Part shown: positions 1-7,489 of the stretch, piece after piece | Layout of the letters: each line of letters starts with the position of its first letter | Position numbering within the stretch: position 1 is the first letter of the stretch | From: Nitrospira sp. UBA2083 | GTDB lineage: Bacteria > Nitrospirota > Nitrospiria > Nitrospirales > Nitrospiraceae | Assembly (NCBI GenBank): GCA_002331625.1 | Contig: DCZN01000107.1 | Coordinates: 295-11,563 of the forward strand | Direction: 5' to 3' | DNA length: 11,269 bases | Translations under genes and position numbers: made by a program | Notes under the pieces: generated by a model | What the model saw: the letters and a program-made list of their open reading frames with translations, nothing else | What the model was told of the DNA's origin: nothing | The model's database searches: none

Positions 1-1205
1 GTCGAGGCCACGCCGATCTCCGGCCCGCAATGAGTGTACAGCACCCCGTCCGACTCACGGGCCAAGGTGCTCCCGACCACGTTCACGATGGACACGACAC
101 GCGCACCCTTTGCCTTGGCCTCTCGTGCAGCGGCAAGCGTATCGGCCGTCTCACCGGATTGGGAGATCGTAATAAACAAATCCTTCTTACCGACAAGCGG
201 ATCACGATATCGGAACTCGCTGCCGATATCCACCTGAACCGGGGTCCGAACCATCTCCTCAAAGAGATACTTCCCGACCTGACCGGCATGCCAGGAGGTC
301 CCACAAGCCACGATCCAGATCCGCTCCAATGAGGCAAATTCTTTCGGTGTCAGCCCAATGTCCGGGAGATCTGCCTCCCCCGTCTCATAGGAATACCGCC
401 CTCGCATGGTATCCAGAATGGTTTGCGGCTGTTCGTGAATCTCCTTCAGCATGAAGTGGGGATAGCCACTCTTCTCCGCTGCGGACGCATCCCATGTGAT
501 CTTCGATGCCTTCCGCGAGACGACCTGACCATCGGAATCAGTCAGTTGCACATCGTCTTGGGTGACGACGGCCACATCCCCTTCTTCGAGATAAGTCACC
601 TCTCGCGTGTGCGCCAGCATCGCCATGACATCGGAAGCGATGTAGGACGCATGCGCTGTCCGACCGACAACCAGTGGACAGCCTGACCGTGCGGCAATCA
701 ACGTTCCCGGCTCCCGCTCCGACATCACCGCCAGCGCGTAACTGCCTTTCACATCTTTCGTCGCCAAACGTACAGCATCGGCCAGCTTATTTCCTTTTTG
801 AAGATACTTATCAATCAAATGTGCGACAACCTCCGTATCGGTCTCCGATGCAAACTTATAGCCGTCTTTCTCAAGCTGTTGCTTCAAGTGCTGATAGTTT
901 TCGATGATCCCGTTATGTACCAACACACACCCTTTTGACCGGTGCGGATGGGCATTTTGTTCCGAAGGCTTGCCATGCGTCGCCCACCGAGTATGGCCGA
1001 TTCCGACCGTGCCATTCAGCCCATTGGCCTTGAGAGCATTCTGAAGATTCACCAGCTTGCCCACACTCCGCTTGACGGCGATTTTCTCTCCCTGCAAGAC
1101 GGCCACGCCCGATGAATCGTAGCCGCGATACTCCAACTTGGATAACCCTCCAATAAGAATCGGCACCGCATCTTGATCGCCGACATATCCGATGATTCCA
1201 CACAT
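1..1205 (-). CDS. glmS: GlmS, glutamine--fructose-6-phosphate aminotransferase (isomerizing), 3' end cut by window edge
   Basis: This enzyme makes glucosamine-6-phosphate from fructose-6-phosphate and glutamine in the cytoplasm, the committed step toward UDP-GlcNAc. The reading frame is open from the ATG at 1205 to the left edge, giving 401 complete codons of a family that is usually about 610 residues. It starts MCGIIGYVG, so Cys2 is the N-terminal glutaminase nucleophile exposed after Met removal. The class II glutaminase motifs YRGYDSSG (26-33), HTRWATHG (71-78) and HNGIIENY (97-104) are present. The linker motif FMLKEIHEQP (251-260) is followed by the first SIS sugar-isomerase domain with CGTS (301-304) and SQSGETADT (348-356). 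The fragment ends inside the canonical GPEIGVAST motif, so most of the second SIS domain lies outside the window. The gene lies 56 bases downstream of glmU on the same strand, probably in one operon. No ribozyme-like glmS leader would fit in that gap. The identification is secure. Confidence 0.97.
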   Translation of the reverse strand, partial: MCGIIGYVGDQDAVPILIGGLSKLEYRGYDSSGVAVLQGEKIAVKRSVGKLVNLQNALKANGLNGTVGIGHTRWATHGKPSEQNAHPHRSKGCVLVHNGIIENYQHLKQQLEKDGYKFASETDTEVVAHLIDKYLQKGNKLADAVRLATKDVKGSYALAVMSEREPGTLIAARSGCPLVVGRTAHASYIASDVMAMLAHTREVTYLEEGDVAVVTQDDVQLTDSDGQVVSRKASKITWDASAAEKSGYPHFMLKEIHEQPQTILDTMRGRYSYETGEADLPDIGLTPKEFASLERIWIVACGTSWHAGQVGKYLFEEMVRTPVQVDIGSEFRYRDPLVGKKDLFITISQSGETADTLAAAREAKAKGARVVSIVNVVGSTLARESDGVLYTHCGPEIGVAS

Positions 1206-1261
1206 GGCAATACCCCAGCTTGATGGTTGGCAGATAGATACGCGAAGTTATGGCTCCGCAA

Positions 1262-2860
1262 TCAGCCCTTTGATGACCGACCAGCCCCTTTCTTTGACTT
1301 CGCCGAAACCTTCCGTCGCTTTCCCGTTGTGCGCGTACCAGGGGTCTTCACTGAAGCTACGATGGGCGCAGTTCGTACCACCACCAAGGCGCGTCGTTTA
1401 GCCGCCCACCCAATCCGATTGACCTGAGGGACGCGGGCAATCGCGAGTGAATCGGCCGGCACGTTCTGCGTCACAGTCGTTCCTGCGGCAATCACCGCTC
1501 CTTCTCCGACCGTCACCGGTGCCACCAGTTGGGTGTCACTCCCCACGGACACATAATCTTCCAGAATGGTCTGGTGTTTGTGTACGCCGTCATAATTCAC
1601 CGTGATCGTTCCGGCTCCAATGTTGACGCCCCTCCCAATTCGCGCATCGCCCAGATAGGTGAGGTGATTCGCCTTTGATCCTTCACCGAGTTCGGCCTTC
1701 TTCATCTCAACAAAGTTCCCGATTTTGGCTTTCCGCCGCATGATCGCACCAGGTCTCAGATGCGCGAACGGGCCGAGATGTGCTTCTGCTTCAACCTGCG
1801 ATTCGCGCAACACACAGTGATCGAGGATCTCCACGTGGTCCCCGATCGTGCAGTCGGTAATACGAACCCCGGACCTAATGATCGTTCCTTCGCCAATGTC
1901 GGTATTTCCTTCAAGACTGACGTTCGGATAGAGCACCGTATCTTTGCCAAGCGTGACGCCTGCATCAATCCATACCGAGCCCGGGTCTCGCATCGTCACG
2001 CCGGCATCGAGCCAGTGCTCACGAATCTGCTGCCGGACGACCTGTTCTGCCGCTGCCAACTGTTGCCGGGTATTGACCCCAAGCCCTTCTTCGGGATCTT
2101 GAAGTGGTACTGCCGAAACGCGCCGTCCTTGTGCCACCGCCATACGCACAATATCGGTCAGGTAATATTCACGTTGTGCATTGTCAGGTTCCAGTTTATC
2201 AAGAGCCTCAAACAAAAATTCCCCTGATACGACATATGTGCCCACGTTGATTTCTCTGGTGCTCTTTTCTGCCGGCGTGGCATCACGATCTTCGACAATC
2301 TTCAGCACATCCGACGACGGAGGTGTCTGATGCCCTTGGCTCATCTCTCGACGGATGACCCGCCCATACCCACTGGGGTCGTCGAGAATCGCCGTGAGAA
2401 TCGTCACGGCGGCACCCTCTGCGTGATGAACGTTCAAGAGTTCTCGCACGGTCGCTTCCTTCAGTAAGGGCGTATCACCATTCAAAATAAGGTAGTGTGT
2501 CGGGCGAGTTTCACGGTCATGGGAAAATGCGGGTCGGCTTTGCATGACGGCATGGCCGGTCCCAAGTTGCTCAGCTTGTTCAACGATGCTCACAGACGGA
2601 GCCCCCGGCCTGTCCGCGATACCCGCTTCAATGACCTGGCGAACTCTGTCCGCTTGATGGCCAATCACCACCGCAATACGATGCCCCGCCACTCGCATCG
2701 CCACATCAACGGCATAGAGCACCATCGGCTTCCCCGCGACCTGATGCAGCACTTTGACCTGATTGGACTTCATTCGTTTGCCCAACCCGGCCGCCATGAC
2801 GACCACACCTAAACCGGGAATACGCGAGACTATCGTTTGTTGATCCACCGATTGTTTCAT
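1262..2860 (-). CDS. glmU: GlmU, bifunctional N-acetylglucosamine-1-phosphate uridyltransferase / glucosamine-1-phosphate acetyltransferase
   Basis: GlmU acetylates glucosamine-1-phosphate and then uridylates it to UDP-GlcNAc. The 532-residue protein has an N-terminal pyrophosphorylase domain with MAAGLGKRMKS (22-32), KVLHQVAGKPM (36-46), QLGTGHA (98-104), NGDTPLL (127-133, Asp129 probable metal ligand) and GVNTRQQL (261-268, Asn263 probable second metal ligand). The C-terminal left-handed beta helix carries RPGA (369-372), IGNFVEMKK (380-388), NHLTYLGDA (398-406, His399 probable acetyltransferase base) and NIGAGTIT (413-420). Start: the frame is open back to 2959 but would then overlap the DUF502 gene. 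The ATG at 2860 has GGAG six bases upstream and is preferred. The protein is longer than the usual ~456 residues. The extra length comes from a polar insert near 171-185 and a tail after residue 486 that is very rich in Lys and Arg. The gene sits between DUF502 and glmS, same strand. Confidence 0.97.
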   Translation of the reverse strand: MKQSVDQQTIVSRIPGLGVVVMAAGLGKRMKSNQVKVLHQVAGKPMVLYAVDVAMRVAGHRIAVVIGHQADRVRQVIEAGIADRPGAPSVSIVEQAEQLGTGHAVMQSRPAFSHDRETRPTHYLILNGDTPLLKEATVRELLNVHHAEGAAVTILTAILDDPSGYGRVIRREMSQGHQTPPSSDVLKIVEDRDATPAEKSTREINVGTYVVSGEFLFEALDKLEPDNAQREYYLTDIVRMAVAQGRRVSAVPLQDPEEGLGVNTRQQLAAAEQVVRQQIREHWLDAGVTMRDPGSVWIDAGVTLGKDTVLYPNVSLEGNTDIGEGTIIRSGVRITDCTIGDHVEILDHCVLRESQVEAEAHLGPFAHLRPGAIMRRKAKIGNFVEMKKAELGEGSKANHLTYLGDARIGRGVNIGAGTITVNYDGVHKHQTILEDYVSVGSDTQLVAPVTVGEGAVIAAGTTVTQNVPADSLAIARVPQVNRIGWAAKRRALVVVRTAPIVASVKTPGTRTTGKRRKVSAKSKKGAGRSSKG

Positions 2861-2866
2861 CAAGAA

Positions 2867-2870
2867 CTCC
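2867..2870 (-). promoter_or_regulatory. Ribosome binding site that decides the glmU start
   Basis: On the minus strand GGAG lies six bases upstream of the ATG at 2860. It is the only good Shine-Dalgarno match near the candidate starts. It supports a 532-residue GlmU over the longer frame from 2959, whose first 33 residues have no resemblance to GlmU and would overlap the end of the upstream gene. Confidence 0.7.
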
Positions 2871-2900
2871 AAAGAATGCGATCGGGCGTCAGATCCGTAT

Positions 2901-3569
2901 TTATCCGATCGGCACACCAGCATCCGGTTGTTTGACCTGACTCCACTTTGCTTCGGCACTCAAGGCCGAGGCCATCGAGCCGGATGGTGTGTACAGCCCA
3001 CCCGACACAATCAGCTTCATCGCCTCCTCAATACTGATATCGACGGACGTGACCTCCCGTTCCGGTACGAGCAAAAAATAACCCGATGTTGGATTGGGTG
3101 AAGTCGGCACATAGACGTGGATCAGCACATCCTGGCCCAATGCCGTCGTCTCCCCCTTTGTCATACCCGTTACGAACGCGAAACAATAATGGCCGTTCTT
3201 GGGGAATTGGATCAAGACCACTCGCCGATACGATCCTCGTTCCGAAAAGGACAGAATATCCATCATAGATTTCAAGGTCGAATAAATCCCACGGACGAGG
3301 GGCAGCCGATTGAGCCAATCCTCCCAGTGACTGACAATCTGGCGCCCGATGAAATTCGCCGCAAACAACCCCACGAAGAAGATCAGCAACACCAACGTCA
3401 CAATACCGAGCCCAGGGATGTAATGATCAGGCACCAGCTCAGCAACCGCATCACCCAAGATACCGTCCACCGCGACGAACAGGGTCTTCAAAACGAGAAT
3501 AGTGCCCCAAATAGGGGTGACCAGCAGAAGGCCTGTCAAAAAATACCGCCTCAAGGCAGTCTTCACCAT
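2901..3569 (-). CDS. DUF502 family membrane protein
   Basis: The 222-residue protein matches my knowledge of the DUF502 (PF04367) family, whose biochemical role is not established. Two hydrophobic segments are visible at about 9-33 and 53-76, joined by a short loop, so it should be an inner-membrane protein with a soluble C-terminal part. Family-type motifs are PLVRGIYSTLKSM (90-102) and PTSPNPTSGY (155-164), followed by a soluble segment ending around 205. The length fits the family (about 200-230). It is the first gene of the minus-strand run. Its stop is 40 bases before the glmU start, which suggests co-transcription with the UDP-GlcNAc genes. That is a hint of an envelope role but no proof. 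The Shine-Dalgarno sequence upstream of the ATG is weak (GAGG about 11 bases away). Family assignment is confident and function is unknown. Confidence 0.9.
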   Translation of the reverse strand: MVKTALRRYFLTGLLLVTPIWGTILVLKTLFVAVDGILGDAVAELVPDHYIPGLGIVTLVLLIFFVGLFAANFIGRQIVSHWEDWLNRLPLVRGIYSTLKSMMDILSFSERGSYRRVVLIQFPKNGHYCFAFVTGMTKGETTALGQDVLIHVYVPTSPNPTSGYFLLVPEREVTSVDISIEEAMKLIVSGGLYTPSGSMASALSAEAKWSQVKQPDAGVPIG

Positions 3570-3708
3570 ACGAAACTCAGCCTCATCTCAATGGGAGAAC
3601 AATCCGTGATTCATCTTACAGAGATCCAGACAGGTGCCGCAAGCATTTTGTTGTAAATTTCAATGACTTATGTGATCGAATCGGAAGAATTCCTGAAGGA
3701 TACTGGCC

Positions 3709-3737
3709 TTGCTATTCCCCACAACCTGTCTTAGGAT
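3709..3737 (+). promoter_or_regulatory. Candidate sigma70-type promoter for the tmk-holB-metG run
   Basis: In the 204-base gap between the diverging DUF502 and tmk genes, TTGCTA (3709-3714, 4 of 6 to TTGACA) and TAGGAT (3732-3737, 4 of 6 to TATAAT) are separated by exactly 17 bases. They sit 36 bases upstream of the tmk ATG. Each hexamer is only a moderate match, so this is a candidate. I could not find a comparably spaced pair for the opposite strand, although a promoter for the DUF502-glmU-glmS run should also lie in this gap. Confidence 0.3.
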
Positions 3738-3773
3738 TCGTCCGCCGCTACGCGTAGGACACGTTACGAACTG

Positions 3774-4448
3774 ATGGGGACTCTATCCAAAACACTGACC
3801 GGAATGTTCATCACCCTGGAAGGTGGCGAGGGAAGCGGGAAAACGACGCAGGCTCGCAGACTTTGTGAGTGGCTCACTTCACAGGGCCGACACGTCCTAC
3901 ACACCAGAGAGCCAGGGGGGACGATTCTCGCCGAACGGTTGCGTGCCATCCTCCTCGACAAATCTGAAGAAACCATTGCGCCAGAAACCGAAGTCTGGCT
4001 CATTCTTGCGGCTAGACGCCAGCATGTGGAGCATGTAATCAAACCGGCACTCGCACGGGGGATGATCGTCGTGTGCGACCGTTTTTCAGACTCGACCATG
4101 GCCTATCAGGGGTATGGACGCGGATTAGACCTTCGCCTGTTGCGCAGGATGAACAGCTGGGCGACCGGGAAACTGGTTCCCCATCTCACACTACTCTTCG
4201 ACGTTCCCGTCGATATTGGGCTAGGGCGACGGCGTGGCCAGACCGCTTCCCAGAATCGTCTCGATCGAGAGACCCAACAATTTCACGAGAAGGTACGAGC
4301 AGGGTTTCGCCTGTTAGCAAGGCAAGAACCGCGGCGTATTGTCCGACTCGATGCGTCTCTCCCATTAGAGTCCGTCCAACACAAAGTCGAAGCGTCGATC
4401 ACACGTTGGCTCAAGACTCACCCTTCGAAACATCCACGACATCGATAG
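3774..4448 (+). CDS. tmk: Thymidylate kinase (dTMP kinase)
   Basis: Tmk phosphorylates dTMP to dTDP with ATP, an essential step in dTTP supply. The 224-residue protein shows the P-loop GGEGSGKTT (17-25), the REPGGT motif (45-50) that contacts the substrate, CDRF (101-104) and YQGYGRG (111-117). A LID region follows, with several arginines (RRRG and the later NRLDRE), as in bacterial type II enzymes that carry the catalytic arginine in the LID. The start is uncertain. The ATG at 3774 gives 224 residues. The in-frame ATG at 3804 gives 214 residues beginning MFITLEGGEG, closer to the usual family start and length. Neither has a convincing Shine-Dalgarno sequence. The gene ends two bases before holB, a classic tmk-holB pairing that suggests translational coupling. 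Confidence 0.95.
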   Translation: MGTLSKTLTGMFITLEGGEGSGKTTQARRLCEWLTSQGRHVLHTREPGGTILAERLRAILLDKSEETIAPETEVWLILAARRQHVEHVIKPALARGMIVVCDRFSDSTMAYQGYGRGLDLRLLRRMNSWATGKLVPHLTLLFDVPVDIGLGRRRGQTASQNRLDRETQQFHEKVRAGFRLLARQEPRRIVRLDASLPLESVQHKVEASITRWLKTHPSKHPRHR

Positions 4449-4450
4449 CC

Positions 4451-5479
4451 ATGCCTTTTACGGATATCACAGGCCACGCGCAACCTATTTCGCTTCTCCA
4501 GGCAAGCCTGTCGAATAGAAGATTGGCCCACGCCTACCTCTTCCACGGTGAAGCCGGTATTGGGAAACGCATGACGGCTGTGCGGTTGGCGCAGGTCTTG
4601 AACTGTGACCACCCTATCCAGACGGAGACTCTGGACAGCTGCGGTCAATGCCGATCCTGCTTGCAGATCGCCGCCCGAACTCACCCGGACTATATCGTCC
4701 TCGAGCCTGATCCAGAGGCCGCGACACCGCAAATCAAGATCGAACAAGTCCGAGAGCTCGACCAGCATTTTGTCTATCGCCCACTGATCGGTGAACGGAA
4801 GATCTGCTTGATTGACGACGCCGATCGAATGACCATCGGTGCAGCCAACGCCCTGCTTAAAACATTGGAAGAGCCTCCGGGTCACAGCCTCTTTATCCTG
4901 ATCACCGGCCGACTCCACGCACTCCCGATCACCATTCGATCACGTTGCCAAGCGCTTCGCTTTACGACACCGGCCCGGACACAAGTGGAAGCGGCGCTCA
5001 TTCTTAAGAGGGAGCTTCCACCTGACGACGCTCGCTTCCTGGCACTCCTTGCCGATGGCCGTATCGGGGAAGCACTGACGATGAATGTGGCAGAGGTCCG
5101 CGCTCGGCAGCAGGAATGTCTCGCATTGGTGAATCCCGAATCGTTGGCCTCAAGCACCACCCTCCTTTCGGCGTCGGAAAGCTTGGCCAAATCAGACCGG
5201 GGAGAGGAGACGCTGAGCTGGCTCACGCGATGGATCCGAGATCTTGTGATCGTCATCGTAGGTGGGGACCAGGACCAAATCCTTCACCTCGATCACCTGG
5301 CCGAATTGCAACGATACGCCGGGCGAGCGGACATTGACCTCCTCCTGACCCTCTTGAGCGACATTGAAAAACATGCCCAGCAAGCCACGCGGCACTTAAA
5401 CGTGCAGATGGCCCTCGAAACAACGTTTCTTCGCCTGCGCGAGGCACTTGGACTTGTCCCAACCGGAGCCGCAATCTAG
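4451..5479 (+). CDS. holB: DNA polymerase III subunit delta prime
   Basis: Delta prime is part of the clamp-loader complex that places the beta sliding clamp on DNA. The 342-residue protein begins MPFTDITGHAQPI and carries a P-loop-like GEAGIGKR (33-40). A zinc-knuckle set follows: Cys52, Cys64, Cys67 and Cys70 (CGQCRSC). Then come a Walker B-like CLIDDADRM (119-127), LLKTLEEPP (135-143) and the SRC motif (164-166). The C-terminal part is helical and weakly conserved. The P-loop has Arg40 where an ATP-binding subunit has Thr or Ser. This agrees with delta prime being a non-hydrolysing subunit and argues against DnaX (tau/gamma), which is also larger. The frame is open upstream to 4073, but that part overlaps tmk. 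The ATG at 4451, two bases after the tmk stop, is the start. No Shine-Dalgarno sequence is evident, consistent with coupling to tmk. Confidence 0.94.
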   Translation: MPFTDITGHAQPISLLQASLSNRRLAHAYLFHGEAGIGKRMTAVRLAQVLNCDHPIQTETLDSCGQCRSCLQIAARTHPDYIVLEPDPEAATPQIKIEQVRELDQHFVYRPLIGERKICLIDDADRMTIGAANALLKTLEEPPGHSLFILITGRLHALPITIRSRCQALRFTTPARTQVEAALILKRELPPDDARFLALLADGRIGEALTMNVAEVRARQQECLALVNPESLASSTTLLSASESLAKSDRGEETLSWLTRWIRDLVIVIVGGDQDQILHLDHLAELQRYAGRADIDLLLTLLSDIEKHAQQATRHLNVQMALETTFLRLREALGLVPTGAAI

Positions 5480-5515
5480 CCAAAAGCGCCGCCAACCTGA
5501 TATCTTGCCTGTGTC

Positions 5516-7489
5516 ATGGCGAAAAAGCAGACGTTTTACATCACCACTCCGATTTACTACGTCAACGACGTTCCGCATATCGGCCATGCCTATACCACCG
5601 TCGCAGCGGACGTACTGGCACGCTATTGGCGCCTGCGCGGGCGCGAGGTATTTTTCCTCACCGGGCTCGATGAGCATGGGCAGAAAGTGCAACAGGCTGC
5701 CGCCAAAGCCGGCATCGACCCGCAAACTCACTGTGACAAGCTCGCGCCACAATTTCAGGACCTCTGGAAGAAGCTGAACATCTCCAACGACGCGTTTATC
5801 AGAACGACCGACGCTCGGCATAAGAGCGTCGTCCAACGATACCTTCAAGAGCTGTTCGACAAGCAGCTGATTTATAAAGCCGACTATTCAGGCTGGTATT
5901 GCACGTTCGATGAGCGGTTTTGGACAGAGAAAGACGTAGCCGACGGCCTTTGTCCAGACTGCAAACGCCCCGTCGAGAAGCTCAGCGAGCACAACTATTT
6001 TTTCAAAATGGGACAGTACCAGGACCGCCTCATCGACCATATCAAGCAACACGATTCATTCATCCGGCCCGAATCACGGCGAAACGAGGTATTGGGATTT
6101 CTCCAGACACAGAAGCTTGGCGACCTGTCGATCTCCAGACCAAAATCCAGACTCTCCTGGGGCATCGAACTCCCCTTCGATACCAGCTATGTCACCTATG
6201 TCTGGTTTGACGCACTAGTCAATTACATGTCCGCGTTGGAATACCTGCCTCGGGAAAAGCCGGTGGGTGATCACTTCTGGCCTGCCACTATTCATCTCGT
6301 TGGGAAGGACATTCTCACAACACACGCCGTCTATTGGTCCACGATGCTCATGGCGTTGAATCTTCCGTTACCGCACACCATTTTTGCCCACGGCTGGTGG
6401 ACCGTTGACGGTGAAAAGATGTCCAAGAGCCGTGGAAACGTTGTTGATCCCAATAAGATGGCTGACGAATTCGGCACGGATGCGTTTCGTTATTTCCTCT
6501 TGCGCGAGGTGCCGTTCGGGCAAGATGGAGATTTTTCTATCAATGGGCTGGTCACACGCATCAATAGCGATCTTGCCAATGGCCTGGGCAATCTCTTAAG
6601 TCGAACGCTCACCCTCATTGAACGGACACAAGGAGGAGTGATACCAATTCCAGGGAACATCGGTCCCGCAGAACACGAACTGGAACAGGAGACGATGTCC
6701 CTGCTCCGTAAGACCTTCCCGCGCCATATCGAGCAGCTGGAGTTCAATCGATCGCTGGAAGCAATTTGGCACGTCGTCCAACTGGCCAACCAATACGTCG
6801 ATAAGGCAGCGCCATGGATACTCGCCAAGAATGAGCACAACGCAGAACAACTGAGGACGGTCCTCTACAGCATGGCGGAGACACTTCGCTGCCTCAGTAT
6901 CGCAATTTATCCCGTGATGCCCAAAAGTGCCCAGGCAATCTGCAATCAACTGGGCATCCCAGGTGAATCTGCAGGGTCGACACCAGGTGAGACGATTCAA
7001 TGGGGCGGCCTGAAACCTGGAACCGCTATTCAGAAAGGTGCATCGCTATTCCCGCGCATCGACGTAAAACCACAAGGAGCCAAGCTCGTGACCGAATCAC
7101 CCGTACCTTCACAACCAGGCCTCGCAACATCCACACCTACACCCGCTTCAACACCACCGGTCGTACCACAGATCACCATCGACGAATTCATGAAGGTTCA
7201 GCTCAAAACCGCGAAGGTGCTCTCCGCTGAGAGAGTGCCGAAATCAGAGAAGTTGATCAAACTCCAAGTATCGCTCGGCACCGAACAACGCCAGATCGTG
7301 GCCGGCATCGGCAAAAAGTACGAGCCGGATGCTCTGGTCGGCAAGACAATCGTCATCGTGGCCAACTTGAAACCCGCCAAGCTCATGGGGATCGAATCGC
7401 AGGGGATGGTGCTTGCGGCCGGGGATACGGACGTGCGCGGGCTCCTTACCATTCAAGAAGAAGTGGACCCCGGCACGAAGGTGAAATGA
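5516..7489 (+). CDS. metG: Methionyl-tRNA synthetase with C-terminal tRNA-binding domain
   Basis: MetRS charges tRNA-Met with methionine for initiation and elongation. The 657-residue class I synthetase shows the HIGH signature (PHIGHAYTT, 20-28), LDEHGQKVQQ (51-60), a connective-peptide knuckle with Cys129, Cys146 and Cys149, YVWFDALVNY (228-237) and KMSKS (301-305). An anticodon-binding helical domain follows to about 510. A linker rich in Pro, Ser and Thr (about 525-552) leads to an OB-fold tRNA-binding domain (about 553-657) with ITIDEF, KVLSAERVP, IVAGIGKKYEP and SQGMVLAA. This domain promotes dimerisation and tRNA binding in other bacteria. The length is normal for synthetases carrying this appendage. 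The start ATG at 5516 puts HIGH at the expected distance from the N-terminus. I see no clear Shine-Dalgarno sequence in the 36 bases after holB. The stop overlaps the next gene by four bases. Confidence 0.97.
   Translation: MAKKQTFYITTPIYYVNDVPHIGHAYTTVAADVLARYWRLRGREVFFLTGLDEHGQKVQQAAAKAGIDPQTHCDKLAPQFQDLWKKLNISNDAFIRTTDARHKSVVQRYLQELFDKQLIYKADYSGWYCTFDERFWTEKDVADGLCPDCKRPVEKLSEHNYFFKMGQYQDRLIDHIKQHDSFIRPESRRNEVLGFLQTQKLGDLSISRPKSRLSWGIELPFDTSYVTYVWFDALVNYMSALEYLPREKPVGDHFWPATIHLVGKDILTTHAVYWSTMLMALNLPLPHTIFAHGWWTVDGEKMSKSRGNVVDPNKMADEFGTDAFRYFLLREVPFGQDGDFSINGLVTRINSDLANGLGNLLSRTLTLIERTQGGVIPIPGNIGPAEHELEQETMSLLRKTFPRHIEQLEFNRSLEAIWHVVQLANQYVDKAAPWILAKNEHNAEQLRTVLYSMAETLRCLSIAIYPVMPKSAQAICNQLGIPGESAGSTPGETIQWGGLKPGTAIQKGASLFPRIDVKPQGAKLVTESPVPSQPGLATSTPTPASTPPVVPQITIDEFMKVQLKTAKVLSAERVPKSEKLIKLQVSLGTEQRQIVAGIGKKYEPDALVGKTIVIVANLKPAKLMGIESQGMVLAAGDTDVRGLLTIQEEVDPGTKVK

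Noticed and set aside
1760..2227. 155-codon open frame on the plus strand inside glmU
   Set aside because: It lies wholly antisense to a highly conserved gene, has no recognisable domain, and its composition is that of a mirrored coding frame.
2861..2959. Upstream in-frame extension of glmU (33 codons)
   Set aside because: It overlaps the end of the DUF502 gene and bypasses the good GGAG site in front of the ATG at 2860.
3117..3656. 179-codon open frame on the plus strand over the DUF502 gene
   Set aside because: Antisense to a gene with clear family motifs. The predicted protein is rich in Arg, Gln and His with no hydrophobic pattern.
4073..4450. Upstream in-frame extension of holB (126 codons)
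   Set aside because: It overlaps the well-conserved tmk in another frame and has no similarity to delta prime. The ATG at 4451 gives the expected N-terminus.
4418..4918. 166-codon open frame on the minus strand over holB
   Set aside because: Antisense shadow of holB, with no domain and no ribosome site of note.
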